From: Pelagophyceae sp. CCMP2097
Taxonomy: Eukaryota > Sar > Pelagophyceae
Direction: 5' to 3'
Assembly: GCA_026770575.1 (NCBI GenBank)
Contig: MU657185.1
Span: forward strand, 387,423-451,422
Length of the DNA: 64,000 nt
Shown: piece by piece, positions 7,999-17,501 of the stretch
How the letters are laid out: the number at the start of each line of letters is the position of its first letter
Numbering within the stretch: the stretch's first letter is position 1
Notes under the pieces: model-generated
Database searches by the model: none
Told to the model about the DNA's origin: nothing
The model's input: the letters and a program-made list of their open reading frames with translations, nothing else
Position numbers and translations under genes: made by a program

Positions 7999-10692
7999 AT
8001 GCCAAGGCGCGCGCTAGCGGCTGGCGACGTCAGCGGACCCGTCGGCAGCGCCCGGGAGCGAGGCGTGCCGACTCTCTTTCGTACCAGCTCCTTGGAGCAC
8101 GGGCTTGTTGACATATACCAGCTGACCCCGTGCAGCACAGCGGGGACGTCAAAGCCGGCACCTTCTACGATGCTCGGTGGCGCCGAGGTGCCGCGCGGGC
8201 GCGCGACGACGGCTTCGCCGACGTCGGTCGTCGACGTCGCCGGCCCGCACTCCGTCTTTTGCCGGAGCGACGCTCGGACGTGCCTTTACGAAGAGTTGCA
8301 CGGCGGCGGCGCGTTTCGGCGCGGCGACTCGCCGCGGGGCCCCGGTGCGGCCTCTGACGACGGCTTGCTGGCGTTTTCGTCGGACTTTGAGTCGGGCAAC
8401 CTCCACGCGGCCGTGCGCACGAGCGGCCGCGCGTACGACCTCGTCGTCTCCGACGACACGAACACGCGCGGCCACACGCAGTGGTTCTACTTTGGCGTCC
8501 TGGCGCGCGGGGCTGGCACATTCCGCCTCTCCATCGTCAATCTTCAGGCGCGGCGGTCGCTCTTCGACGCGGGCGCGCGGCCCGTGCTGTGGTCGACGGC
8601 GGCGCACCGCGAGACGGGCGCCGGCTGGGAACCGTGCGGCGCAGACGTGCGCTACGGCGCCGCGGCGCCGCGCAGGAACGCGGCGGCGCCGTACCACGCG
8701 CTTTCGTTTGTCGTCAAGCTCGCCGCGGGCGACGAGTGCTTCGTTGCCGCCGCCGTGCCGTACACGGCGGCGCAGCTCCGCGGCGACGTGTCGCACCTCG
8801 CGCGCGCGCGGCCCGTCGCATTCCGCGTCGGCGAGCTCTGCCGCAGCCTCGAGGACCGGCCCGTGCGCCTCGTCCGCGTCACGGGCGCGCAAAAGGGCGT
8901 GCGCCGCAGGCCGGCTGCCGCCTCGGCCAAGCCGGCAGTCGTCTTCGCAGCGCGCGCGCAGCCGGGCGCGGCGCACGCGTCGTGGGCCATGCGTGGCCTC
9001 CTCGCCTGGCTCGCGTCATCTGCGGCGCACACGCTCCTCGCTGAGTACGACGTCGTCGTGGCGCCGCTGCTAAACCCAGACGGCGTCGCCGCGGGCAACG
9101 CGCGCACGAGCGTCGCGGGCGTCGACCTCGACCGGCGCTGGGCGCGGCCGCGGCGAGACCTCGAGCCGGAGGTCTTCCACCTCAAGCGGCTCCTCCGCAG
9201 GCTCCAGGGCGCCGGCCGCCTCGCGCTCTTCGTCGACGTCCGCGGCCGCGCCCGCCGCGGCGCGCGCACCGTCGGCTGCCGCCGCGCCGCGCCCGGTGCC
9301 GCGGGCCCCGACGTGCCGCGCTTTCTCGAGGACGCCTGCTCCTTCTTCGACGCCGGCGCGTGCCGCAGCGGCGCCGCTGCGGACGTGTCGGCGCACGCCA
9401 CCGTCACCACCGAGCTCGGCGCGCCCGCGTTCACCCTGGAGTGCGCGCTCGAAGGGCCGTGGGCGACGCGGTGCACGGCGGGCGACCTCGAGTCGCTCGG
9501 CGCCGCGCTCGGAGCCGCAATCGCCGCCGTCGCGCACCAGGGCCGCGGCACGCCCGACTGCTTCCGCCGCGCGTGCGCCGCCGCCGCGAACGAGCCGCCC
9601 GCCGCGGACGAGCCGCCCGCCGCGCCGGGGTCTTCGCCCGCGGCCGAGGTCGACGCCGCCGCCGATGCTGCCGACGTCGCTGACGCCGATGCTGCCGCCG
9701 CCGCCGCCGTCGCCGACGACACCGACGGCGACTCTGCGCCGAGCGACGCGAACCTTCCCGACGACGAGCTTTTCCTGCGCTGGGGCGAGGTCCTCTGCCG
9801 CCGCCGGCGCTCGTTTAACGCCAAGGATGACGACGAAGGGGACGACGTCCTGAAGGCAGACCACTTCTGCCACGTCGACGGCCCGGCGGGCGCCGACAGC
9901 CGCGCGGGGCCGGCGGCGCGCGCCGCGGTCCCGGCGCCCGACGCTCCGCAGGCGGCGTCGGCGCCCGACGCTCCGGTTGGAGAGGCGAAAACGCGGCCGC
10001 GGCGGCGGCCCGCAGAATGGGCGGCCCACTCGGCGCCGCCCGCCGCCGGCGCGGGCCCGAGACAACCGGGCGCGCTGCACAACCGCAAGGCGACGAACGC
10101 GCTGTCCTCCGCGCGGCGAGCCTTTGGCGTCGACGCGCCGACAGTCGGCGAGCACGAGTGGATCGCGGGCTACAGCAGCCTCGCCGCGCCGGCGCAGGCG
10201 CCGCCGCGTTCGGCGCACGCGCCGCCGCTAGTCATCGTGCGGCCCGAGCCGCTGCGAGCGTCGGCGTCGGCCGCCGCCGCGCCACTGCGGGGCTGCTTTG
10301 TGCTGACAGAGCAGGCCCCCATTGTCTCTGAAAGGGGGCTCGACGTCGCGCTGCCGGCCGCGCGGCGTGGCCGCGCGGCGGCCGTGGCGCTGCCGCGCGG
10401 CGCCGCCGTCCAGGCCGGTGCCGGGCCCGAGCGCTGGAGTGTCCTGCGAGGCGCGCTCAAGCCCGATGCACGCCTCCTCGTGCGCGGCTCCGCCGGCGGC
10501 GCGGCCGGCGCCGGCGCCGGTGCCCGCACCGGCCGGCCCGCGTCGGCGAACCCGCAGAGCTCGATGCCGCTCGTCGTCCTCGACAGGCACCGCCGGCCCA
10601 GGACCGCCGAGGCCGCCGACGCGCCGGAGCTCGAGCGACACACCTCCTTTGTCCAAAAGTGGGCGTCGGCGCTCCCTAACGTGACCCCGTGA
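7999..10692 (+). CDS. Cytosolic carboxypeptidase-like protein, probably inactive
   Basis: Intronless 897-aa frame of the M14D cytosolic carboxypeptidase (AGBL/CCP) family, whose active members remove glutamates from tubulin tails. The N-terminal CCP domain is clear: SDDTNTRGHTQWFYFGV, then VNLQ and the region around YDLVVS. The carboxypeptidase domain retains LLNPDGVAAGNAR, VDLDRRWARP and FTLECALEG. The zinc-binding HxxE, normally in an RVHPGE context, reads RAQPGA (Gln321, Ala324). The third ligand, normally DYHGHS, reads DVRGRA (Arg415). All three metal ligands are therefore missing and peptidase activity is unlikely. From about residue 520 the protein is low-complexity Ala/Asp/Pro. The first ATG is used; one at 8170 is closer to the conserved region. 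A regulatory or tubulin-binding role is inference. Confidence 0.8.
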   Translation: MPRRALAAGDVSGPVGSARERGVPTLFRTSSLEHGLVDIYQLTPCSTAGTSKPAPSTMLGGAEVPRGRATTASPTSVVDVAGPHSVFCRSDARTCLYEELHGGGAFRRGDSPRGPGAASDDGLLAFSSDFESGNLHAAVRTSGRAYDLVVSDDTNTRGHTQWFYFGVLARGAGTFRLSIVNLQARRSLFDAGARPVLWSTAAHRETGAGWEPCGADVRYGAAAPRRNAAAPYHALSFVVKLAAGDECFVAAAVPYTAAQLRGDVSHLARARPVAFRVGELCRSLEDRPVRLVRVTGAQKGVRRRPAAASAKPAVVFAARAQPGAAHASWAMRGLLAWLASSAAHTLLAEYDVVVAPLLNPDGVAAGNARTSVAGVDLDRRWARPRRDLEPEVFHLKRLLRRLQGAGRLALFVDVRGRARRGARTVGCRRAAPGAAGPDVPRFLEDACSFFDAGACRSGAAADVSAHATVTTELGAPAFTLECALEGPWATRCTAGDLESLGAALGAAIAAVAHQGRGTPDCFRRACAAAANEPPAADEPPAAPGSSPAAEVDAAADAADVADADAAAAAAVADDTDGDSAPSDANLPDDELFLRWGEVLCRRRRSFNAKDDDEGDDVLKADHFCHVDGPAGADSRAGPAARAAVPAPDAPQAASAPDAPVGEAKTRPRRRPAEWAAHSAPPAAGAGPRQPGALHNRKATNALSSARRAFGVDAPTVGEHEWIAGYSSLAAPAQAPPRSAHAPPLVIVRPEPLRASASAAAAPLRGCFVLTEQAPIVSERGLDVALPAARRGRAAAVALPRGAAVQAGAGPERWSVLRGALKPDARLLVRGSAGGAAGAGAGARTGRPASANPQSSMPLVVLDRHRRPRTAEAADAPELERHTSFVQKWASALPNVTP

Positions 10693-10859
10693 GACGGACA
10701 ATCTCCAGCCGGAGAGCCTGACCGATGGTCCGCACCCAAGGGACCCACCCACTGTTTTTGTGAGCGCGCCTCCCCTCGGTCTTCCGTGGACCGGCGTGGT
10801 GAGACGTCGGTGAGACGGTTTCATGGTGGGAGGTGCGGCGTCTCCCGGCCAGGTCGTTT

Positions 10860-12656
10860 TTAAGTGCCGGTTTGTCGGTCTTCGACGAGTTGGAGGCGCT
10901 CACGCGCGGGGACGCCCGCGCTGGCCACGTTGAGGCTCGCGGGGAAGCAGCGGAAACTTGGCGGCGCGACGTGGATGTTGTGGAGCGTCTCGTCGCCGCG
11001 GCCGCGCAGGAGCCGGCGCGCGGCCTGCTTGGCGTCGAGGTTGAGCTTGGCCCCGAGGCGCTCCGCGTCGCCGCGCGGCAGCGGCTCGAGCGGCTGCTCG
11101 AGCGGCGGCGAACCGGCGGCGTCGGGCTTGCCGGCGGGGAATTCGGCGTGCTTGCGCAACAGCGCCACGAAGAAGCCGCCCGTGTCTTGGTCGTACGGCA
11201 GCAGGCGCGAGCACCGCGCCAGCTGGGCCGCCATGGAACCCTCCGCCGGCGGCCAGAGCGTCTCGACTGCGTGCGGCATGGCCGCGCGCCGCGCTGAGTC
11301 AAAGTCCACGTGCCACCGCAGCTCGACGCCGTCGTCGTCGTCGTCGTCGCTGTCGCCGCTCATGCGCTCGACGTGCTCGCCGACGAGCCACGTGGCAAGG
11401 CCCGCGCGCCGCTTCATTTTCGGCAGCACGTCCTCGGGCCAGGCCTCGACTTCGACGGCGCCGGGGTTCGCGGCGTTTGCGCGTTTGAGGAGCGCGGCGA
11501 CGACGGCCTCGTCCTCGACGGGGTTCAACGAGCACGTCGAGTACGCCATGAGCCCGCCCGGCCGGAGGACCTCGAGAGCGCGCCAGGCGACGGCGAGCTG
11601 CACGGCGTGCAGCTGGTGCGCCACGGCCGGCGTCCAACGCGGCAGCACCGAGGCGTCCTTGCGCACGGTGCCGTCGCCGCTGCACGGCACGTCGGCGAGG
11701 ACTCGGTCAAACCCCGGCGCATCGCCCTTGCGGAAGGGCTTGGTTGGCGGCGGGAAGCGCTCGCCGCGGTGGCACGTCACCAAGAGGCGCCCCCGTTCCG
11801 CTGGCGGCCGGCCATGACGCGCGATGGCGTCCAAGAGCGTTTGGACGCGCTTCGGGTGCGCGTCGTTGGCCACGACGAGGCCGCCCTGCCCGCCTTTCGC
11901 AGAGACGGCTTCGAGGAGTCTAAGGCTTCGATGAAGACACAATGCGACTCGTAGGTATTCAAAGGGCATTTTGAGCACTGTCTTACAAACTCACTGCATC
12001 GTCTTGGACCCCGGCGCCGCGCAGACGTCGAAGCACGAGTCGCCGGGTTGGACCTGCAAAGCGAGCACCGGGAGCATTGAGACCACCTCCTGCCGGTTCA
12101 GCGCGCCCGCTTGAGCGCCGTCGGCGAGGAGCCGCGCCAGATCGCCCGCGGGCCCCGGGTCGGCCACTTTCAAAGCGCGCCGCGGCACGTCGACCTCGAA
12201 GATGCCGTCCGCTTTACCCGCCCAGGGCACGCGCCGCGCGACGGCTGAGAGCTGCGCGAGGCTCGCCTCCGTCTTCTTGCGCCGGGTGGCGGCGTGGAGC
12301 CGGAACGTCACGGGCAGCGGCGTCTTGATGATCTCGAGGAAGGCTTGGAGGCCTTGCGGCGGGATGACGGGCTGCGCCCGGTAATAGGCTTCAAACAGCG
12401 CCTCCCCATGGCCGCACCGCCGGAACCAAATCTCCTCGGCGCGCCGCTGCGCCGTCGAGGCGCCCGCGTGCGCGCCGCGGTGCGCGTCGCGCAGCGTGTT
12501 TGTCGACTTCGCACCGGCGGCGCCGGCGGCGACTGTGGCATCGCGCGGCGCGACAAAGTCAGTCGCCACGACCTCGAAGCCGCCGCCGCCGCCGGAGCGC
12601 TTCCGCTTCTTCGCCGCACCGCTGGCCTGGCCCGCCGCGCGCTCGCGCCGGCCCAT
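10860..12656 (-). CDS. NSUN2/Trm4-type RNA cytosine-5 methyltransferase
   Basis: Transfers a methyl group from SAM to C5 of cytosine in tRNA (and probably other RNA), in nucleus or nucleolus by family precedent. Exons 12656-11995 and 11919-10860 give 573 aa; the 75-nt intron (GTGAGTTTG...CTTAG) falls inside motif I, joining CAAPGSKTM to QLLEAVSAKGG. The fold is complete: SAM-binding CAAPGSKT, the motif IV cysteine in DVPCSGDGT and the catalytic cysteine in AYSTCSLNPVEDEAVV, then WPxxE and the C-terminal extension typical of NSUN2/Trm4 rather than NSUN1 or NSUN5. A second in-frame ATG at 12683 would add nine residues. It converges with the carboxypeptidase-like gene (167 bp between stops). Confidence 0.92.
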
Positions 12657-12797
12657 CGATCCACTCACTACCCTGCGCTGCACAGTGGACCCGGTCGACC
12701 GGGCGCGAAGAATCCGCCTTCAAAGTTATCGCTGTTTTCCAGTCTTCTTCGGTGCTTCCAAGTCTGCGGCCGCAGCTCCGTTCGTGCGACGCAGACC

Positions 12798-14617
12798 ATG
12801 GCGCCGCGGTGTGGCCTCGCCGCCGTCGGCGTGGGCCTGCTCCTGCGGGCGGCGGCGGTTTCGGCGTTTGCGCCGCAGAAGCTCGCGGCGGGCCGCAGCG
12901 TCGTCGCCGCCGCGGAAGCAGACGGCGCGGCGGAGCTGCTGCGCGGCGGCCTCGCCGAGGCGCGCCAACGCGCCGACGAGGAGCACGAGACCCTCTACGC
13001 GCCGCAGTCGACGAAAGTGCAGTTTAAGACGTGGGAGGGCGCGGCCGTCGAGGCGCCCGAGATCGACCTGCTGACGTACGACTTCAAGGGCGCCGCACCG
13101 CGGCCCTTCAGCCGCGGAGAGCTCTGCGCCCAGACGCGCGAGCCCGTATTGACCGCCGACGAGTGCCGCGCCCTCATCGACGAAGCAGAGGCGCGGCCCG
13201 GCGGCTGGAAGGTGAACCGCGCGGCCTCGTGACGGAGACTTTTGCGCCGTCGCACATGCGCCACCGTGCGCCGTCGCGCGTCGAGGCGCGCCGCCGTAGG
13301 CGCAGAGCGAGTTTTACTACGCCAAGGACGTGGTGCAGGAGGTGGCGGACCTGCCCGCCTCAAAAGCGTGGTTCACGGCGGCGTGCCGCGACCGTCTCTT
13401 CCCGCTGCTGCAGCAGGCCTTCCCGGCAGTCGTCGGCGCGGGCCAGGCCGGTCGCGACCGCCTGAGAATCCAGGACGCAAAGGTGCTCAAGTACAACGAA
13501 TCCGCGGGGCAGTCGTACCTCGGCGGTGCGTCGCCACGGGGTCTATCGTGACCCGGGCGCCGCGCAGTGCATCAGTCATGACCCGGGCGCCTGCTTAGTG
13601 CACCGCGACGGGACGCTGCTGACGTTCGTCGTCGCTTTGAACGACGTCGACGACTACACTGCCGGCGGCACGTTCATCGAGGAGCTCGGCGCCGCGCTGC
13701 GCTACGGCACGGGCCACGTCGTGGCGCACCCGGGCATCATCCGCCACGGCGGCCAGCGCGTCACGGGTGGCGTACGCTACGCCCTCGCCTGCTTCGTTGA
13801 CGTCTACGGCGTCGTCGAGCACGAACGCGTCTTCCTCAACGTCGCCGACCGCATGCGCGTGCGTCGCTTCGATCCAGCCGCCGCAACATTTCGCAGACGC
13901 CGCGGCGCAGGTGCGGAGCGTACAGGAGCGGGCGGGCACCGAGGGCGCGGAGCGGTGGTACGCGTACTCGCTCGCCGCGGAGGAATTGCCCAACACGGAG
14001 CAGGCCTGGGTCGGCCTGGCGCAGTGCCACGTCGCAAAGGGCCAGTGGCCAGAGGCCATCGCGGCGTACAAGGAGGCGCTGGCCATCGAGCCGAAGAATG
14101 GCCTGGCGTGGACGAACTTTGGCTCGGCCATCGTCGAGCGGTCCCGCGCCGAGGGCGCCGCGCCGCGTCGGCGTTGGTCGGAAAACGCGAACAGCCACAG
14201 GAAGGTTGGTATTTGGACCGTCGTACTCATAGTCACGCCTTAGGCACTTCGGACGTGGCCGAGGCCGTCGTCGCCTTCGCCAAGGCGGCGCAGCTGTCGG
14301 ACTTTGAGACGGCACCGCTGACAAACCTCGGCCTCGTGCTGCAGGAGACGGGCAAGACGGAGCAGGCTCAGCAGATCTTCGAGTCGGCCGTGGCGCGCGC
14401 GCTCAAGCACAACGGCGCTTTTTCGACGCCGCCGGCCGACCTGGCCGCGCTCTACGTCAACCTCGGCGTCGCGCACTACGACGCCGGTGACGCGCATAAA
14501 GCGGCCGATGCGTTTGACGCCGCGCTGAAATACGACCCGACGAGCGCCGCTGCGAGACAAAACGCAGACTTTATCCGAGACGCGCTCCGGAACCAGCCGG
14601 CGCAACCCAGCTCGTAA
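12798..14617 (+). CDS. 2OG-Fe(II) oxygenase with C-terminal TPRs
   Basis: Predicted prolyl-4-hydroxylase-type dioxygenase fused to tetratricopeptide repeats, 505 aa. Exons are 12798-13211, 13300-13525, 13599-13858, 13911-14154 and 14244-14617. The last intron fits best with a GC donor (GCGCCGCG at 14155), which keeps the TPR helices continuous (VERSRAEG to TSDVAEAVVAF). The N-terminus is hydrophobic with VSAFAP, an ASAFAP-like plastid-import motif. The oxygenase core shows the HxD pair in LGVHRDGTLLTFVVALND, the GGTFIEEL strand, the distal His in IIRHGGQRVTGG and the 2OG-binding Arg in GVRYALA. TPR-like repeats follow, e.g. WVGLAQCHVAKGQWPEAIA and LYVNLGVAHYDAGDAHKAAD. It starts 141 bp from the divergent NSUN2 start. 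Substrate unknown; plastid or secretory location inferred. Confidence 0.8.
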
Positions 14618-14691
14618 CCATGGGAATTTCACCGGAGGACACGCGCGGCGAACGTTCGGACATGCTTCACCAAAACGTCGGACGTCTGTTA

Positions 14692-16235
14692 TCATCCGAG
14701 CCCTCGAAGCGCGGCGAACCTGGCCTGCGCGCGCCGCAGCCGAGCCGTCGAGTCGTCGTCGGGCGGCGGCCGGCCGTCGAAGCGCCGCGCGTACGCGTCG
14801 TCGAACGGCGCGTCGTGGAAGACGCGGTCGTGGTGGCCGCCATTTACATGGTAGTGTGCGGGGCGGTCGTAAAAGAGCGGGTCCGCGACGCCGAAGCGCG
14901 GCGCACGGCGCGCGTCGTGGTAGTGCGGCGGCGGCGGCGGCGCGCCGTGGCCCAAGCGCGCGTCGTGGTAGTGCGGCGGCGCTGCGTGGTCCGGGGCCGT
15001 CCGCCTAGCGCCCTCGAGCGCGAGGGACTCGAGGACCGACGCCTGCAGGCGGTCGAGGTCGCACTGCAGCTTTGAAGCAGTGGCCCCGACGCGCGCCGTC
15101 GCCGAGGCGCCCGCGAGCTGCTCCAGCGTCGACGCCAGCTCCTCCTCTGCCGCCGCGCGGTGCGCCTCGGCCGCCGCGCACCGCGCCATCGAAGACCGCG
15201 ACGCCTCGCACGCCTATGCGGGAGCGCCTCTCGCTGGAGTCCTCTCGCTGGAGCCGGTGTCCCCGTCTTCGTCCAAAAGACTGACCGCTTCTTTCCAGGA
15301 CTGGATCTGCGCCTCGTAGCGGTCGGTCTCCGCGCGGAGCCGCTGGTTGGAGCCGTGCGTGTACTGCGCGACGGCAGCGGCGACGGCGGCGTGCGTCTCC
15401 TCGGCGCAGCGGCGCTGCGCCGCAACCGCGTCGCGCGCAGCCGCGTCGCGCTCGGCGGAAAGCGTCTGCTCGAGGCGCTCGAGGCGCAGCCCGTCGGTGT
15501 GGCGCGCCTCGTCGCACGACGCCCGCGCCTCGTCGGCCGCGCGGCGCGAAGCCGAGGCCTCGTCGCGGAGCTGCGCGGCCAGAGTTTGGTCCGCGGCGAC
15601 GACCTGCGCGAGTTCGTCGCAGCGCTTAGTGAGATCGGCGCAGCGCTCTGTGACCTGCCGCGCCGCGCCTTCCGCGAGGAGCGCCGCCGCGCGCGCGCCG
15701 GCCTCGGCCGCCTGCGCCGCCTCGAGCGCCGGCCGCAGCCGCGCTGCCTCCTGCCGCGCCGTGTCGGCGTCGAGGCGCGCCGCCGCTGCGTCGTCCTGCG
15801 CCGCCGCGACAGCGGTGTCGAGCGCGGCGACGCGGCCGCGTAGCTCCTTGGCGCTCGCCGCCGCCGCGCGCCGCTCATCGAGCGCGTGCGCCAGCCGCGA
15901 GTCGCCGTTCCGGAAGGGCCGCGCCAGCAGCGCCTCGGCCGCCACCGCGCGCCGTTGCAGCGCGTCCAGCCTGCCGCGCACACGTCGACGACGCCAAAGG
16001 CCCGACGCGCCAAACGAGGCGCTGCTTACTCTGCCGCCTGCTCGCGCACTTTCTTCTGTAGCCTCAGGAGGACGTTGGTCTCGCAGGCCGTCGCCTTTGG
16101 GGCCGACGAATGCAACGCCGGGGCCGACGAATGCAACGCCGGGCCGACTCGGAGGTGCGCCGCTTTGTCCCGCGCCGCGGTCGGCGCGCGCCGCATCCTC
16201 GCCGGCGACAACGTCGCGTTCAGCACGACGTGCAT
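14692..16235 (-). CDS. Coiled-coil protein
   Basis: Predicted 470-aa protein with exons 16235-16030, 15970-15286 and 15213-14692; the two introns (59 and 72 nt) are GT-AG and phases agree. Most of the protein is a long alanine-rich coiled coil (ERRAAAASAKELRGRVAAL and similar heptads, residues about 85-300) without recognisable catalytic motifs. The C-terminal 100 residues are unusual: His/Tyr/Asp-rich with repeated HYHDAR units. The N-terminus contains a 7-residue duplication caused by a 21-bp tandem repeat. A structural role at a cytoskeletal assembly is possible but not shown by sequence. The chosen start (MHVVLNAT) is the last in-frame ATG before the conserved-looking part. Confidence 0.6.
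16099..16147 (-). repeat. 21-bp tandem repeat in coding sequence
   Basis: Two exact copies and a partial third of a 21-bp unit containing ggccgacgaatgcaacgcc. They duplicate seven residues (ALHSSAP) near the N-terminus of the coiled-coil protein, preserving the frame. Confidence 0.8.
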
Positions 16236-16441
16236 GGGCCGGATGCCTATCTCCTCGAGCGACGCCGACCCGCCACGGGACACAAGGGAACACGGCCAAA
16301 ATAACGTGTGATCGCCAAATCGGGTAGACGATAGGGACCACAGGGCGCGCTGGCCTGGCCTTCTGAACTCGTGTGCTCCACCGCCAAACGACCTCCGGTG
16401 CCCCTTTGCAAGGTGCCTCGTTCCGAAAAACGCACAAATTG

Positions 16442-17141
16442 TTATTGCAGGCCGATGGCCTCGTACGCGCTCTCGGGGTCCCTCGAGACGGTGACGTCGA
16501 GGATCGTTGGGATGAACTGCCCGCGGCCCATGCAGTTTTGACCTGGGGCGCTCGCCTCGACTCGCGGCCAAAGGCGCGCGGCGCGGCGCGGCTCACAGCT
16601 GATCGACCCCTGGCCTGAGCAAGTCGCGCACTGGCACTGCGTCGCCGTGGATGATGTAGAATCCATCGCGTTCTTGCCCGAGCCTGCGAGGCACCACACG
16701 TCGTTTGGGATCAGCGTCTCGTTGTCGCGCGCGTCGTCGCATGATCGCGTAGCGTTTAAGGACACGCGCTCGAAACCGAGGTAAGACACGCACCGCAACA
16801 GCTCGCGCACATGAGGTTGCCTACGCGCGCGAAAATTCAATCGCGGGTCTTGTCGAAAGTGGACGGCGGCGCCGCGGCCGCGCACCGATGCCCGTGCAGT
16901 AGGGGCACTGCTTGGCCCGGACGAGCTTTGCCTTCTTGAGTTCGATGGCCATGATGCTCCCGAAGACGCCAATGGCCCCGCCGGCCAGGCCGCTGGCGAC
17001 GCCCTCCATCGGGAGGACCTCGTTGACCACGCGGACCTCCGTCTTCAGGCGGCGGCCGCCGCGCGGCGGCGGCACGAGCGCCGACACGCCCAGGACGAGC
17101 AGGCACGCCGCTAGTCGCAGGCCGGCCGCGCACGGCGCCAT
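16442..17141 (-). CDS. Plastid-type membrane protein with CxxCxGxG zinc finger
   Basis: Predicted 156-aa protein in four exons (17141-16886, 16820-16794, 16683-16597, 16542-16442), all introns GT-AG. Exon 2 is only 27 nt. Splicing assembles four DnaJ-type zinc-binding modules: CPYCTGIG, CASCCGSG, CATCSGQG and CQNCMGRG. Each is incomplete in the unspliced frames, which strongly supports the model. The N-terminus is a signal-peptide-like stretch with VSALVP, resembling an ASAFAP motif. It is followed by one hydrophobic segment (ASGLAGGAIGVFGSIMAIEL). This layout resembles the BSD2/LQY1/ORANGE group of plastid proteins that assist folding or repair of photosynthetic complexes. That role is inferred from family resemblance. 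Confidence 0.8.
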
Positions 17142-17501
17142 CGCGAAGATATACTCGGCTTACCTCGGTTGAACTCTGCAATGAATTTATACTCGCCAAA
17201 ATATTCGGCGATACGTTTGTTGGGGCCAGAATATTCACGTATATCGACGCGTGTCGTGGACGAGCGAGCAGGGTGGGGCAGAGCATGGCGTCGACGAGGG
17301 GTTTGCCATGCTCCTTTCGAACCCAGGGCTGGACACGGCACGCACGAGCAACGCGACGGGCGCTCCCTCGAGTGCCACTCGGGTTCGCTTGGGCTGGTTC
17401 CCAATCCACCGAGTCCGGACTTGCGAGGGATACCGATCCACTGAGCTGAGACTTGCGAGTCTACCTCGCAGCCGCGGGCGGGGCACTTCAGATGCCGTGG
17501 C
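17142..17501. other. Intergenic region with AT-rich hairpin
   Basis: Lies between the start of the zinc-finger gene and the stop of the CC2D1-like gene, both on the minus strand, so it should include the zinc-finger gene promoter. Around 17185-17250 it is AT-richer and contains tcgccaaaatattcggcga, an inverted repeat, and repeated aatattc words. No protein-like frame. Confidence 0.4.

Noticed and set aside
9070..10218. Long antisense frames opposite the carboxypeptidase-like gene
   Set aside because: Low-complexity Arg/Ala-rich translations in GC-rich DNA; the sense frame has the conserved M14D pattern.
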